NCBI GenBank assembly: GCA_949547975.1
Contig: CATITW010000252.1
Coordinates: 1 to 6,951, forward strand
Reading direction: 5' to 3'
Origin: Cryomorphaceae bacterium
GTDB lineage: Bacteria > Bacteroidota > Bacteroidia > Flavobacteriales > Schleiferiaceae
Length of the DNA stretch: 6,951 nucleotides
Part shown: in pieces, positions 1 to 5,718 of the stretch
Layout of the letters: the number at the start of each line of letters is the position of its first letter
Numbering within the stretch: position 1 is the stretch's first letter
The notes under the pieces: generated by a model
Seen by the model: the letters and a program-made list of their open reading frames with translations, nothing else
Told to the model about the DNA's origin: nothing
The model's database searches: none
Program-made: the position numbers and the translations under genes

Positions 1-1176
1 GATGAAGAAGCCTTTCGACGTGTGATCAATTATCCGGCGCGCGGCATCGGTGCAACGACACTCGCGAAGCTGACCCTTGCCGCCGAGCAACACGGGTTGT
101 CGCTTTGGGAGACTTGTGAAAAGTTGCAGACACTACCTACGGGACTCAACAAGCCGACGATCAAGAAGATTCATGATTTTACCATTCTCATTAACTCCTT
201 TGCCGTTTTAGCGAAGCAACATGAGGCGTTTGACGTGGTAGCTCACGTGGCCAAAAGTGTGGGATTGATCAAGGTGTTGGGAGAAGACAAGACACCGGAA
301 GGGGTCACCCGCTATGAGAACGTGCAGGAGCTCTTAAACGGAATCAAGGACTTTACGGAGCAGCAAAAAGAATTGGCCGATGGAGATCCGTCTCTAGCGA
401 ATTTCCTTTCTGATGTAGCACTACTTACCGATCGAGATAATGAGGTGGACGACGGCACACCGAAAGTGAGCATGATGACCATTCACCTTGCCAAGGGTTT
501 GGAATATCCTTATGTATATGTGGTCGGGATGGAAGAGAATTTGTTCCCCTCGATGATGAGTAGTGGATCGCGTAGTGAGCTTGAGGAGGAACGCCGATTG
601 TTTTATGTTGCCCTAACTCGGGCGGAGAAACGCGCGCATTTGACCTATGCCCATACGAGGTACCGCTGGGGGAAATTGATCGATTGTGAACCGTCGAGGT
701 TTATCGACGAGATCGATGAAAAGTTTGTGGATATCCAGGTACCCGATTTTGCACCAACCTCCTTTTCTTCCTCAGCCTTGGATAGCGCATTTGGCGGTGG
801 TTTCGGAGGTGGATCTAGCCAGAAGGGACAAACCGTATATAAGGGGAGTAATAAAAATTGGGGTTCGAAAAATTCTGGACAAGGAAAGAAAGTCAAGAAT
901 ACTGGACCAGGCGCAGAGACTCCAAAGAAGAAACCTACCTTGCGCGGAAAGGAACTCACTCCTGTGAACAGGGCTGGCGCAAGTTTTGAAGCCAGCGGAG
1001 ATAACCTTTCGCGCGAACAAATGTCAAAGGGTATGCGTGTTGTGCACGGACGCTTCGGCTTGGGTACCATCAAAGCCCTTGAAGGTGAAGGTGCGGATGC
1101 GAAAGCCATCATCACGTTCGACAATGCAGGTGAAAAGCGATTGTTGCTAAAATTTGCAAAGGTGCGGGCGGTCTAA
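1..1176 (+). CDS. pcrA: UvrD/PcrA-type ATP-dependent DNA helicase (superfamily 1A), C-terminal half, 5' end cut by window
   Basis: The reading frame is open from base 1 (first residues DEEAFRRVINYPARGIG) to TAA at 1174-1176. The first in-window start-like codon, GTG at 22, lies inside the conserved 2B region, so it is not the true start. Residue numbers count from base 1. Residues 1-17 match the start of the 2B subdomain. Helicase motif V is at about 156-184 (MMTIHLAKGLEYP, then GMEENLFPS) and motif VI at about 195-211 (EEERRLFYVALTRAEKR). A low-complexity Gly/Ser/Lys linker (about 259-310) leads to a C-terminal Tudor-like domain (about 344-391) with HGRFGLGTI and KRLLLKFA. In PcrA/UvrD this domain is known to contact RNA polymerase. 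The Walker A and B motifs and motifs III-IV would lie upstream of the window; roughly half of the usual 720-780 residues is missing. These enzymes unwind DNA 3'-5' in nucleotide excision repair, mismatch repair and removal of RecA or stalled polymerase. Choosing between the names pcrA and uvrD is a matter of convention; the family call is very secure. Confidence 0.95.
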   Translation, partial: DEEAFRRVINYPARGIGATTLAKLTLAAEQHGLSLWETCEKLQTLPTGLNKPTIKKIHDFTILINSFAVLAKQHEAFDVVAHVAKSVGLIKVLGEDKTPEGVTRYENVQELLNGIKDFTEQQKELADGDPSLANFLSDVALLTDRDNEVDDGTPKVSMMTIHLAKGLEYPYVYVVGMEENLFPSMMSSGSRSELEEERRLFYVALTRAEKRAHLTYAHTRYRWGKLIDCEPSRFIDEIDEKFVDIQVPDFAPTSFSSSALDSAFGGGFGGGSSQKGQTVYKGSNKNWGSKNSGQGKKVKNTGPGAETPKKKPTLRGKELTPVNRAGASFEASGDNLSREQMSKGMRVVHGRFGLGTIKALEGEGADAKAIITFDNAGEKRLLLKFAKVRAV

Positions 1177-1201
1177 TCAAAGAATTTACTTAATTGAAGT
1201 C

Positions 1202-1831
1202 ATGGAATACAATACCGAGCGATCGTTGCTCAAAATACCTGAATACGGGCGTAACGTACAACGCATGGTGGATTACTGTCTCACTATAGAGGACAGAGAA
1301 CACCGCAGTAAGGTAGCTCAAAGCATTATCGATGTGATCGGTAACCTCAATCCTGCGATTCGTGATGCGCCGGACTACGCGCACAAACTTTGGGATCACC
1401 TCTTTATCATGTCCGATTTCAAGCTAGACGTGGACTGCCCCTATCCTATCCCTACAGAGGAAAGTTTCGATGGGCGGCCAGATGAAGTACCGTATCCTAA
1501 AAAGAGTCGAAAGTTTCGCCACTATGGTTCAGTTGTAAAAACCATGATCACCCAAGCTCGTGCAATGGAGTCCGGCGAAGAAAAAGAAGCACTCACTTAC
1601 GGGATTGCCTATGCCATGAAACGGAGCTACCTGAAGTTCAACAAGGACACCGTCAGTGATGAAACCATCCTTGCAGATTTGAGCGAGATGAGCGAAGGAG
1701 AATTGGCCTTGACAGAGTTTGAGTTACCGCATGCAAAAGCCTTCAACATAACTGCCGCAGAGCGCAACCTCGGAGCAAAGAAGAAGAGCTACAATAATCA
1801 CAATCAGAAGAAAAAGAAAAGGAGATACTAA
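1202..1831 (+). CDS. DUF4290 domain-containing protein, function unknown
   Basis: This 209-residue protein starts MEYNTERSLLKIPEYGRN, which I recognise as the conserved beginning of the Bacteroidota DUF4290 family. I therefore chose ATG at 1202 over a TTG at 1154 that would overlap the helicase gene and add 16 unconserved residues. There is no signal peptide or obvious membrane segment, so it is probably cytoplasmic. The body is largely charged and helical in character, with a Pro-rich stretch around residues 80-100 (CPYPIP, then VPYPKK). The C-terminus (about 193-209) is strongly basic, KKKSYNNHNQKKKKRRY, which could bind nucleic acid, ribosomes or acidic membrane surfaces; that is inference only. 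The gene lies 25 bp after the helicase and 4 bp before murA, and the murA ribosome-binding site sits inside its last codons, so the two are probably co-translated. From memory, DUF4290 next to murA recurs across Bacteroidota, which would suggest a link to cell-wall synthesis, but no catalytic motif is visible. The family call is confident; no function is assigned. Confidence 0.88.
   Translation: MEYNTERSLLKIPEYGRNVQRMVDYCLTIEDREHRSKVAQSIIDVIGNLNPAIRDAPDYAHKLWDHLFIMSDFKLDVDCPYPIPTEESFDGRPDEVPYPKKSRKFRHYGSVVKTMITQARAMESGEEKEALTYGIAYAMKRSYLKFNKDTVSDETILADLSEMSEGELALTEFELPHAKAFNITAAERNLGAKKKSYNNHNQKKKKRRY
1819..1824 (+). promoter_or_regulatory. Shine-Dalgarno-like site for murA, inside the DUF4290 coding end
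   Basis: The bases AAGGAG complement the 3' end of 16S rRNA and lie 11 nt before the murA ATG at 1836. They form part of the Lys/Arg codons closing the DUF4290 gene. No comparable site stands ahead of grpE, dnaJ, the tlpA-like gene or the ABC ATPase, in keeping with the rarity of Shine-Dalgarno use in Bacteroidota. The match may be a by-product of A/G-rich lysine codons. Confidence 0.45.
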
Positions 1832-1835
1832 ATAG

Positions 1836-3140
1836 ATGGGAACGTTCAAAATTACTGGAGGAAAGAAGCTAGGCGGAACAATCACACCACAAGGCGCAAA
1901 GAATGAAACTTTGCAAATCCTTTGTGCGGTGCTTTTAACCCCTGAAGAGGTTAGAATTACAAACATCCCGGACATTGTGGATGTCAACAAGCTCATCGAT
2001 CTTCTCGGTGATTTAGGCGTTTACGTGAAAAAGAATGGACACGGCGACTACACCTTCAAGGCGGAAAATGTCAATCTCGATTATCTAACGAGTGACACCT
2101 TCAAGCAGAAAGGGGCAAGTTTACGTGGTTCTATCATGATTGTTGGACCGTTATTGGCCCGCTTCGGCAAGGCCTACATCCCAAAGCCAGGTGGAGACAA
2201 GATCGGACGTCGTCGTTTGGACACGCACTTTTTAGGTTTTCAAAAGCTAGGAGCCAAGTTCAATTACGACTCTAAAGACACCTTCTACAGCGTCGATGCC
2301 TCTGAACTTAAGGGGACCTATATGCTTTTGGACGAAGCATCTGTGACCGGTACAGCAAATGTCGTGATGGCTGCAGTAATGGCTAAAGGCAAAACCACCA
2401 TTTACAATGCCGCCTGTGAGCCGTACTTGCAACAGTTATGCAAAATGCTCGTTCGCATGGGTGCCAAAATTGACGGTATAGGATCGAACATGCTTCACAT
2501 CGAAGGAGTGGGTGAATTAGGTGGAACAACACACCGAATTTTACCTGATATGATCGAGATCGGGTCTTGGATCGGACTTGCAGCGATGACCGGCTCTGAC
2601 ATTACCATCAAAGACGTCAGCTACCCGGATCTGGGCATCATTCCTACCGTATTTCGCAGATTAGGAATACATACCGAACTCAAAGGAGACGATCTACACA
2701 TCCCTTCTCACGACCACTACGAGATCGAAAGTTTTATCGACGGATCGATCATGACCATTGCAGATGCACCATGGCCTGGATTCACCCCAGATCTATTGAG
2801 CATTATTCTGGTGACCGCCACGCAAGCCCGCGGTTCAGTGCTCATCCATCAAAAAATGTTTGAGAGCCGACTATTCTTTACGGATAAGCTCATCGACATG
2901 GGCGCACAGATCATCCTTTGTGATCCGCACCGTGCCACTGTGATCGGTTTAGACAAGCAATCACCACTGCGCGCGACTACCATGACCTCTCCTGATATTC
3001 GTGCAGGTGTGAGTTTGCTGATTGCCGCATTGAGTGCAGAAGGCACCTCAACCATTCACAACATCAATCAGATCGACCGTGGCTATGAAAACATTGACGG
3101 TAGACTCAAAGCGATTGGTGCAGATATTGTTAGATTGTAA
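1836..3140 (+). CDS. murA: UDP-N-acetylglucosamine 1-carboxyvinyltransferase (MurA), Asp-type active-site loop
   Basis: MurA transfers enolpyruvate from phosphoenolpyruvate to UDP-GlcNAc in the cytoplasm, the first committed step of peptidoglycan synthesis. The 434-residue protein is full length (E. coli MurA has 419). It has the two-domain EPSP-synthase-like fold and opens with the expected GGKKLGGTITPQGAKNE. Residues aligning with known E. coli functional positions are Lys22 and Asn23, Arg97 (Arg91), Arg126 (Arg120), Asp319 (general base Asp305, in FTPDL) and Arg415 (Arg397, in QIDRGYENI). The active-site loop reads PGGDKIGRRRLDTH, so Asp121 (codon 2196-2198) replaces E. coli Cys115, the residue alkylated by fosfomycin. 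Asp at this site is known to be catalytically competent and fosfomycin-insensitive in Mycobacterium, Chlamydia and Borrelia MurA. ATG at 1836 is supported by the conserved N-terminus and a Shine-Dalgarno-like site. The gene follows the DUF4290 gene by 4 bp and precedes the tlpA-like gene by 26 bp with no terminator between them. Confidence 0.97.
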   Translation: MGTFKITGGKKLGGTITPQGAKNETLQILCAVLLTPEEVRITNIPDIVDVNKLIDLLGDLGVYVKKNGHGDYTFKAENVNLDYLTSDTFKQKGASLRGSIMIVGPLLARFGKAYIPKPGGDKIGRRRLDTHFLGFQKLGAKFNYDSKDTFYSVDASELKGTYMLLDEASVTGTANVVMAAVMAKGKTTIYNAACEPYLQQLCKMLVRMGAKIDGIGSNMLHIEGVGELGGTTHRILPDMIEIGSWIGLAAMTGSDITIKDVSYPDLGIIPTVFRRLGIHTELKGDDLHIPSHDHYEIESFIDGSIMTIADAPWPGFTPDLLSIILVTATQARGSVLIHQKMFESRLFFTDKLIDMGAQIILCDPHRATVIGLDKQSPLRATTMTSPDIRAGVSLLIAALSAEGTSTIHNINQIDRGYENIDGRLKAIGADIVRL

Positions 3141-3166
3141 GCTCAAAACAATAAAACCCGTTACCC

Positions 3167-3733
3167 ATGAAATTTCTACAAAAAACATTTGCATTAGTAG
3201 CCATAGCAGCACTTGGCTTCACCATAACGAGCTCGCAGGCTCACTACTCTACAGCACGTCCTGATTTAGATGCCACTGCACAAATGGCTGCGCTCACTAT
3301 AGGAGATAAAGCCCCTGAGATTGCCATGCGCGACCCGCAAGGAAACGTTCGCAAGCTTTCTGACCTAAAAGGAAAAGTGGTGTTGATTGACTTCTGGGCT
3401 TCGTGGTGTCGTCCTTGTAGAATGGAAAACCCCAACGTTGTTCGTACGTACAAGCAATTTAAAGATGCTGCTTTTAGAAACGGAGACGGCTTCGAGGTAT
3501 TTTCGGTAAGTCTCGATCAAGCCAAAGGCGCTTGGGAAAAAGGCATCGCTCAAGACGGTCTCGTGTGGGAAAACCACGTGAGTGATCTTCAGTATTGGAG
3601 AAATGCAGCAGCGCAGACCTATGGAGTGAACAGCATACCGGCGACGTTCCTGATCGACGGAGAAGGTATCATCATCAAAAAGAACTTACGCGGAAAAGCG
3701 TTAGAAAACACATTAGCTTCCTTGAAGCGATAA
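3167..3733 (+). CDS. Secreted TlpA/ResA-like thiol-disulfide oxidoreductase (thioredoxin fold)
   Basis: The 188-residue protein begins with a typical Sec signal peptide: basic MKFLQK, a hydrophobic core to about residue 20, and a likely cleavage after Ala25 in SSQA-HY. There is no lipobox Cys, so the mature protein should be soluble in the periplasm rather than a lipoprotein. A Redoxin/AhpC-TSA-type thioredoxin domain spans about residues 44-188, with GDKAPEIAMRDPQGN, then the redox site WASWCRPCR (Cys81 and Cys84), and the cis-proline loop SIPATFLID (Pro158). The TlpA/ResA family usually reduces disulfides in envelope proteins, for example apocytochrome c or partner oxidoreductases; the substrate here cannot be read from the sequence. 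I leave the symbol empty because many paralogues share this architecture. ATG at 3167 is set by the signal peptide. The gene starts 26 bp after murA and is followed by a strong terminator, so it is probably the last gene of the murA transcript. No Shine-Dalgarno sequence is visible. Confidence 0.92.
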   Translation: MKFLQKTFALVAIAALGFTITSSQAHYSTARPDLDATAQMAALTIGDKAPEIAMRDPQGNVRKLSDLKGKVVLIDFWASWCRPCRMENPNVVRTYKQFKDAAFRNGDGFEVFSVSLDQAKGAWEKGIAQDGLVWENHVSDLQYWRNAAAQTYGVNSIPATFLIDGEGIIIKKNLRGKALENTLASLKR

Positions 3734-3756
3734 TCACGAGGAGAAACAACTTTCTT

Positions 3757-3790
3757 AAAAAAGGGGACCGCAATGCGGCCCCCTTTTTTT
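3757..3790 (+). terminator. Rho-independent terminator after the tlpA-like gene
   Basis: GGGG (3763-3766) pairs with CCCC (3780-3783), then after one A-C mismatch CCGC (3768-3771) pairs with GCGG (3775-3778) around an AAT loop. The stem is extended by six A (3757-3762) against T (3784-3789), giving a run of seven T at 3784-3790. It begins 23 bp after the stop codon of the tlpA-like gene. The A-tract on the left arm means it could also terminate minus-strand transcription, although no minus-strand gene is seen. The rest of the 159-bp gap (3734-3892) holds the grpE promoter element and leader. Confidence 0.92.
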
Positions 3791-3797
3791 AGGGTCT

Positions 3798-3805
3798 TAT
3801 TTTTG
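3798..3805 (+). promoter_or_regulatory. Bacteroidota-type -7 promoter element for grpE-dnaJ
   Basis: TATTTTTG matches the Bacteroidota primary-sigma -7 consensus TAnnTTTG at every defined position. It lies 7 bp beyond the terminator T-run and 87 bp before the grpE ATG, as expected for an operon's own promoter. No -33 element (TTTG or TTG) is visible at the usual 19-21 bp spacing, because that window is filled by the GC-rich terminator stem. The start of transcription would fall near 3810-3815. Confidence 0.6.
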
Positions 3806-3811
3806 CGCTCC

Positions 3812-3834
3812 GCTGACAAGCTGTCAGCACAGCT
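3812..3834 (+). repeat. Overlapping inverted repeats in the grpE leader
   Basis: GCTGACA (3812-3818) and TGTCAGC (3822-3828) form a perfect 7-bp inverted repeat around AGC. A second perfect repeat, AGCTGT (3819-3824) and ACAGCT (3829-3834) around CAGC, shares bases 3822-3824 with it, so as RNA only one hairpin could form at a time. The element sits just downstream of the -7 box and 59-81 bp before the grpE start. It could be a protein-binding operator, a 5' stabilising hairpin or a switchable leader. It is not the CIRCE element bound by HrcA (TTAGCACTC-N9-GAGTGCTAA). The repeats are seen directly; a function is inferred. Confidence 0.55.
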
Positions 3835-3892
3835 CAGATTGGCGAGCATTTTGCAAAGTACTAGTGTAAACAAGGATAAAAGAGCATCCATC

Positions 3893-4468
3893 ATGTCAGA
3901 AGAACAGGTGAACAAGAACGAAGAAACGCACGAAAAAGCGACAGCAGCCACAGCTGAAGAACAAGAGAACAACTCCTCTGAAGCCAGCGAAAACAAGGAC
4001 TCAGAGCTAGATCCTATCGAAAAGCTGGAAGCCGAAGTGAAGGATCTTAAAGATCAAAACTTACGTTTATATGCCGAGTTTGAGAACTTCCGTCGTCGCA
4101 CTGCAAAGGAGCGCCTTCAGCTTATGGAAAGTGCAAACAAAGACACTTTAACCGCTTTGTTGCCCGTAATGGACGATTTTGACAGAGCTTTAAAGAATAC
4201 TGAAGAAACGGAAGCAAATGCCTCTGTATTAGAAGGCCTTCGTTTGATTCAACACAAAATGACGGAAACCCTAAAAGGGAAAGGTCTTTCTGCCATGGAA
4301 AGCAGCATCGGAAAAGCATTCGATGTCGAAGAAATGGAAGCAATCACACAAATTCCAGCGCCAAGCCCTGAGCTCGCAGGAAAGGTGATTGACGAGGTAG
4401 AAAAAGGCTACAAGATCGGTGAACAAGTAATTCGCTACGCAAAAGTGGTAGTGGGTAAAGAAGCATAA
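3893..4468 (+). CDS. grpE: Nucleotide exchange factor GrpE
   Basis: GrpE is the cytoplasmic dimeric co-chaperone that releases ADP from DnaK. I chose ATG at 3893 (MSEEQVNKNEETHE), giving 191 residues, close to the family norm. The same frame opens further upstream, but those 40 residues would be translated from the terminator, promoter box and leader. Residues 1-40 are a disordered acidic tail rich in Glu, Ala and Asn. Residues about 41-85 form the long dimerising helix (IEKLEAEVKDLKDQNLRLYAEFENFRRR region), followed by LLPVMDDFDRAL (89-100), a conserved four-helix-bundle segment. The GrpE signature spans about 143-187, from FDVEEMEA to GYKIGEQVIRYAKVVV, with Met at the position often held by His. 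The gene is followed after 1 bp by dnaJ. DnaK and HrcA are not encoded in the window, so the chaperone system is split. It probably has its own promoter (TAnnTTTG box at 3798). No Shine-Dalgarno sequence is evident. Confidence 0.97.
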   Translation: MSEEQVNKNEETHEKATAATAEEQENNSSEASENKDSELDPIEKLEAEVKDLKDQNLRLYAEFENFRRRTAKERLQLMESANKDTLTALLPVMDDFDRALKNTEETEANASVLEGLRLIQHKMTETLKGKGLSAMESSIGKAFDVEEMEAITQIPAPSPELAGKVIDEVEKGYKIGEQVIRYAKVVVGKEA

Positions 4469-4469
4469 G

Positions 4470-5603
4470 ATGGCAAAACGCGACTATTATGATGTCCTCG
4501 GTGTAAGCAAGGGGTCTAGCCAAGATGAAATTAAAAAAGCATACCGTAAGGTTGCCATGAAGTTTCATCCCGATCGCAACCCGGGCGATACAGAGGCAGA
4601 GAATAAATTCAAGGAAGCTGCTGAAGCTTACGATGTATTAGGCAACGAAGAAAAGCGTAGAAAATACGACCAGTTCGGACACCAAGCCTTTGGCGCTGGT
4701 GCAGGTGGCGGCGGTGGCTTTGGAGGAAACATGAACGACATCTTTGACATGTTCGGAGACATCTTCGGTGGTCAAGGTGGTGGCGGCGGATTCGGCGGAT
4801 TCGGTGGATTCGGCGGCGGTGGCGGCGGGGGTCGTCGTCAAGCGAAGGGCAGTAATCTGCGAATCAAAGTTAAACTCACGCTAGAAGAGATTGCCGACGG
4901 TGTCGAAAAGAAGATCAAAATCCGTAGGGCCAAAGTTGCTGATGGGGTTACGTTCAAGACGTGTTCGACCTGTAACGGTGCTGGTCAAGTCCAACAAGTA
5001 ACGAATACCATATTAGGTCAGATGCGAACTGCAGCAACGTGTTCTTCGTGTAACGGCGCTGGTAAGACTGTTGACAAGAAGCCTGCAGGAGTAGGTAATG
5101 ACGGACTAGAGCGTAAGGAAGAAGTTGTAAGCGTAAAAATCCCGGCGGGTGTTCAAGACGGAATGCAATTGCGCGTGGGAGGTAAAGGAAACGACGCTTT
5201 GGGCGGTGTACCAGGAGATTTGATTGTACTGATCGAAGAAATTGAGCACGAACATTTAACCCGAGACGGTGAGAACTTGCATTATGAATTGAACCTCAGT
5301 TTTCCAGATGCAACATTAGGAACAGCCGTGGAAATCCCTACGGTAAACGGTGTGGTCAAAGTGTCTATCGACGGTGGTACACAACCGGGTAAAATCTTAC
5401 GTTTGAAGAATAAAGGGCTACCAAGTGTTCAAGGATACGGCCGAGGAGATCAGCTCATACACGTGAACGTCTGGGTACCGAAGAGTTTAAGCTCGGAAGA
5501 GAAGAAAACCGTAGAGAAGTTGAAAGACAGTAAAAACTTTACGCCAAACCCAGGGAAATCTGATAAAGGATTCTTTGATCGAGTAAAAGAGATGTTCTCT
5601 TAA
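4470..5603 (+). CDS. dnaJ: Chaperone DnaJ (Hsp40) with two-motif zinc finger
   Basis: DnaJ delivers unfolded clients to DnaK and stimulates its ATPase. The 377-residue protein has a J domain (about 4-70) with the essential HPD at 33-35 and helix IV motif YDQFGHQAF. A Gly/Phe-rich linker (about 75-121) contains the DIF motif region DIFDMFGDIF (90-99). A cysteine-rich domain and two C-terminal beta-sandwich domains follow (substrate binding, about 128-345), then a C-terminal tail ending FFDRVKEMFS. Class A DnaJ normally carries four CxxCxGxG motifs forming two zinc sites. Only two are present: CSTCNGAG (Cys165, Cys168) and CSSCNGAG (Cys191, Cys194). The intervening QVQQVTNTILGQMRTAATC corresponds to the segment between motifs 2 and 3 of E. 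coli DnaJ, so zinc site II appears kept and site I lost. I recall the same arrangement in other flavobacterial DnaJ, so it looks like a lineage trait rather than damage. ATG at 4470 lies 1 bp after the grpE stop. Confidence 0.97.
   Translation: MAKRDYYDVLGVSKGSSQDEIKKAYRKVAMKFHPDRNPGDTEAENKFKEAAEAYDVLGNEEKRRKYDQFGHQAFGAGAGGGGGFGGNMNDIFDMFGDIFGGQGGGGGFGGFGGFGGGGGGGRRQAKGSNLRIKVKLTLEEIADGVEKKIKIRRAKVADGVTFKTCSTCNGAGQVQQVTNTILGQMRTAATCSSCNGAGKTVDKKPAGVGNDGLERKEEVVSVKIPAGVQDGMQLRVGGKGNDALGGVPGDLIVLIEEIEHEHLTRDGENLHYELNLSFPDATLGTAVEIPTVNGVVKVSIDGGTQPGKILRLKNKGLPSVQGYGRGDQLIHVNVWVPKSLSSEEKKTVEKLKDSKNFTPNPGKSDKGFFDRVKEMFS
4788..4814 (+). repeat. Three tandem 9-bp repeats in the dnaJ Gly/Phe linker
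   Basis: The unit GGATTCGG(C/T) occurs three times in a row and encodes Gly-Phe-Gly three times (DnaJ residues 107-115). The surrounding bases (about 4700-4835) are also GGN-rich. In-frame 9-bp units could change the linker length by slippage without breaking the gene. Confidence 0.8.
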
Positions 5604-5622
5604 CTGACATTTTTATATCTTC

Positions 5623-5655
5623 AAACTCCCGTCGTCAAAAGCGGGAGTTTTTTTT
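5623..5655 (+). terminator. Rho-independent terminator after dnaJ
   Basis: AAACTCCCG (5623-5631) pairs perfectly with CGGGAGTTT (5642-5650) across a 10-nt loop, and the 3' arm runs into eight T (5648-5655). It lies 19 bp after the dnaJ stop and separates the chaperone operon from the ABC transporter genes. Confidence 0.93.
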
Positions 5656-5718
5656 GCCTTCTCCTTTAGTTAGGTGGAAAAATGAAAGAATACAACTACT
5701 AGACCCCCTAGCAAGCAT

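Noticed and set aside
645..1124. A 159-codon open frame on the minus strand inside the helicase gene
   Set aside because: It lies wholly antisense to the conserved C-terminal helicase region, has low-complexity Pro/Phe/Ser-rich content mirroring the Gly/Lys linker, and matches no family I recognise.
1154..1201. A TTG start giving a 16-residue extension of the DUF4290 protein
   Set aside because: It overlaps the helicase gene end and the family's conserved start is MEYNT at 1202.
3773..3892. A 40-residue N-terminal extension of GrpE in the same frame
   Set aside because: It would start inside the terminator stem and be encoded by the promoter box and leader palindrome; the GrpE N-terminus fits ATG at 3893.
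3806..3892. A CIRCE/HrcA operator before grpE
   Set aside because: Neither half-site TTAGCACTC nor GAGTGCTAA is present; the palindrome there has a different sequence and a 3-nt spacer.
3619..3996. A 125-codon minus-strand frame spanning the tlpA-like end, the terminator and the grpE start
   Set aside because: It crosses a strong terminator hairpin and its composition reflects the antisense of the Glu/Ala-rich GrpE tail; no domain is recognisable.
5682..5702. A six-codon frame (MKEYNY) upstream of the ABC ATPase, preceded by AGGTGG
   Set aside because: Too short to separate from chance; no attenuator hairpin follows it and the peptide shows no regulatory amino-acid run.
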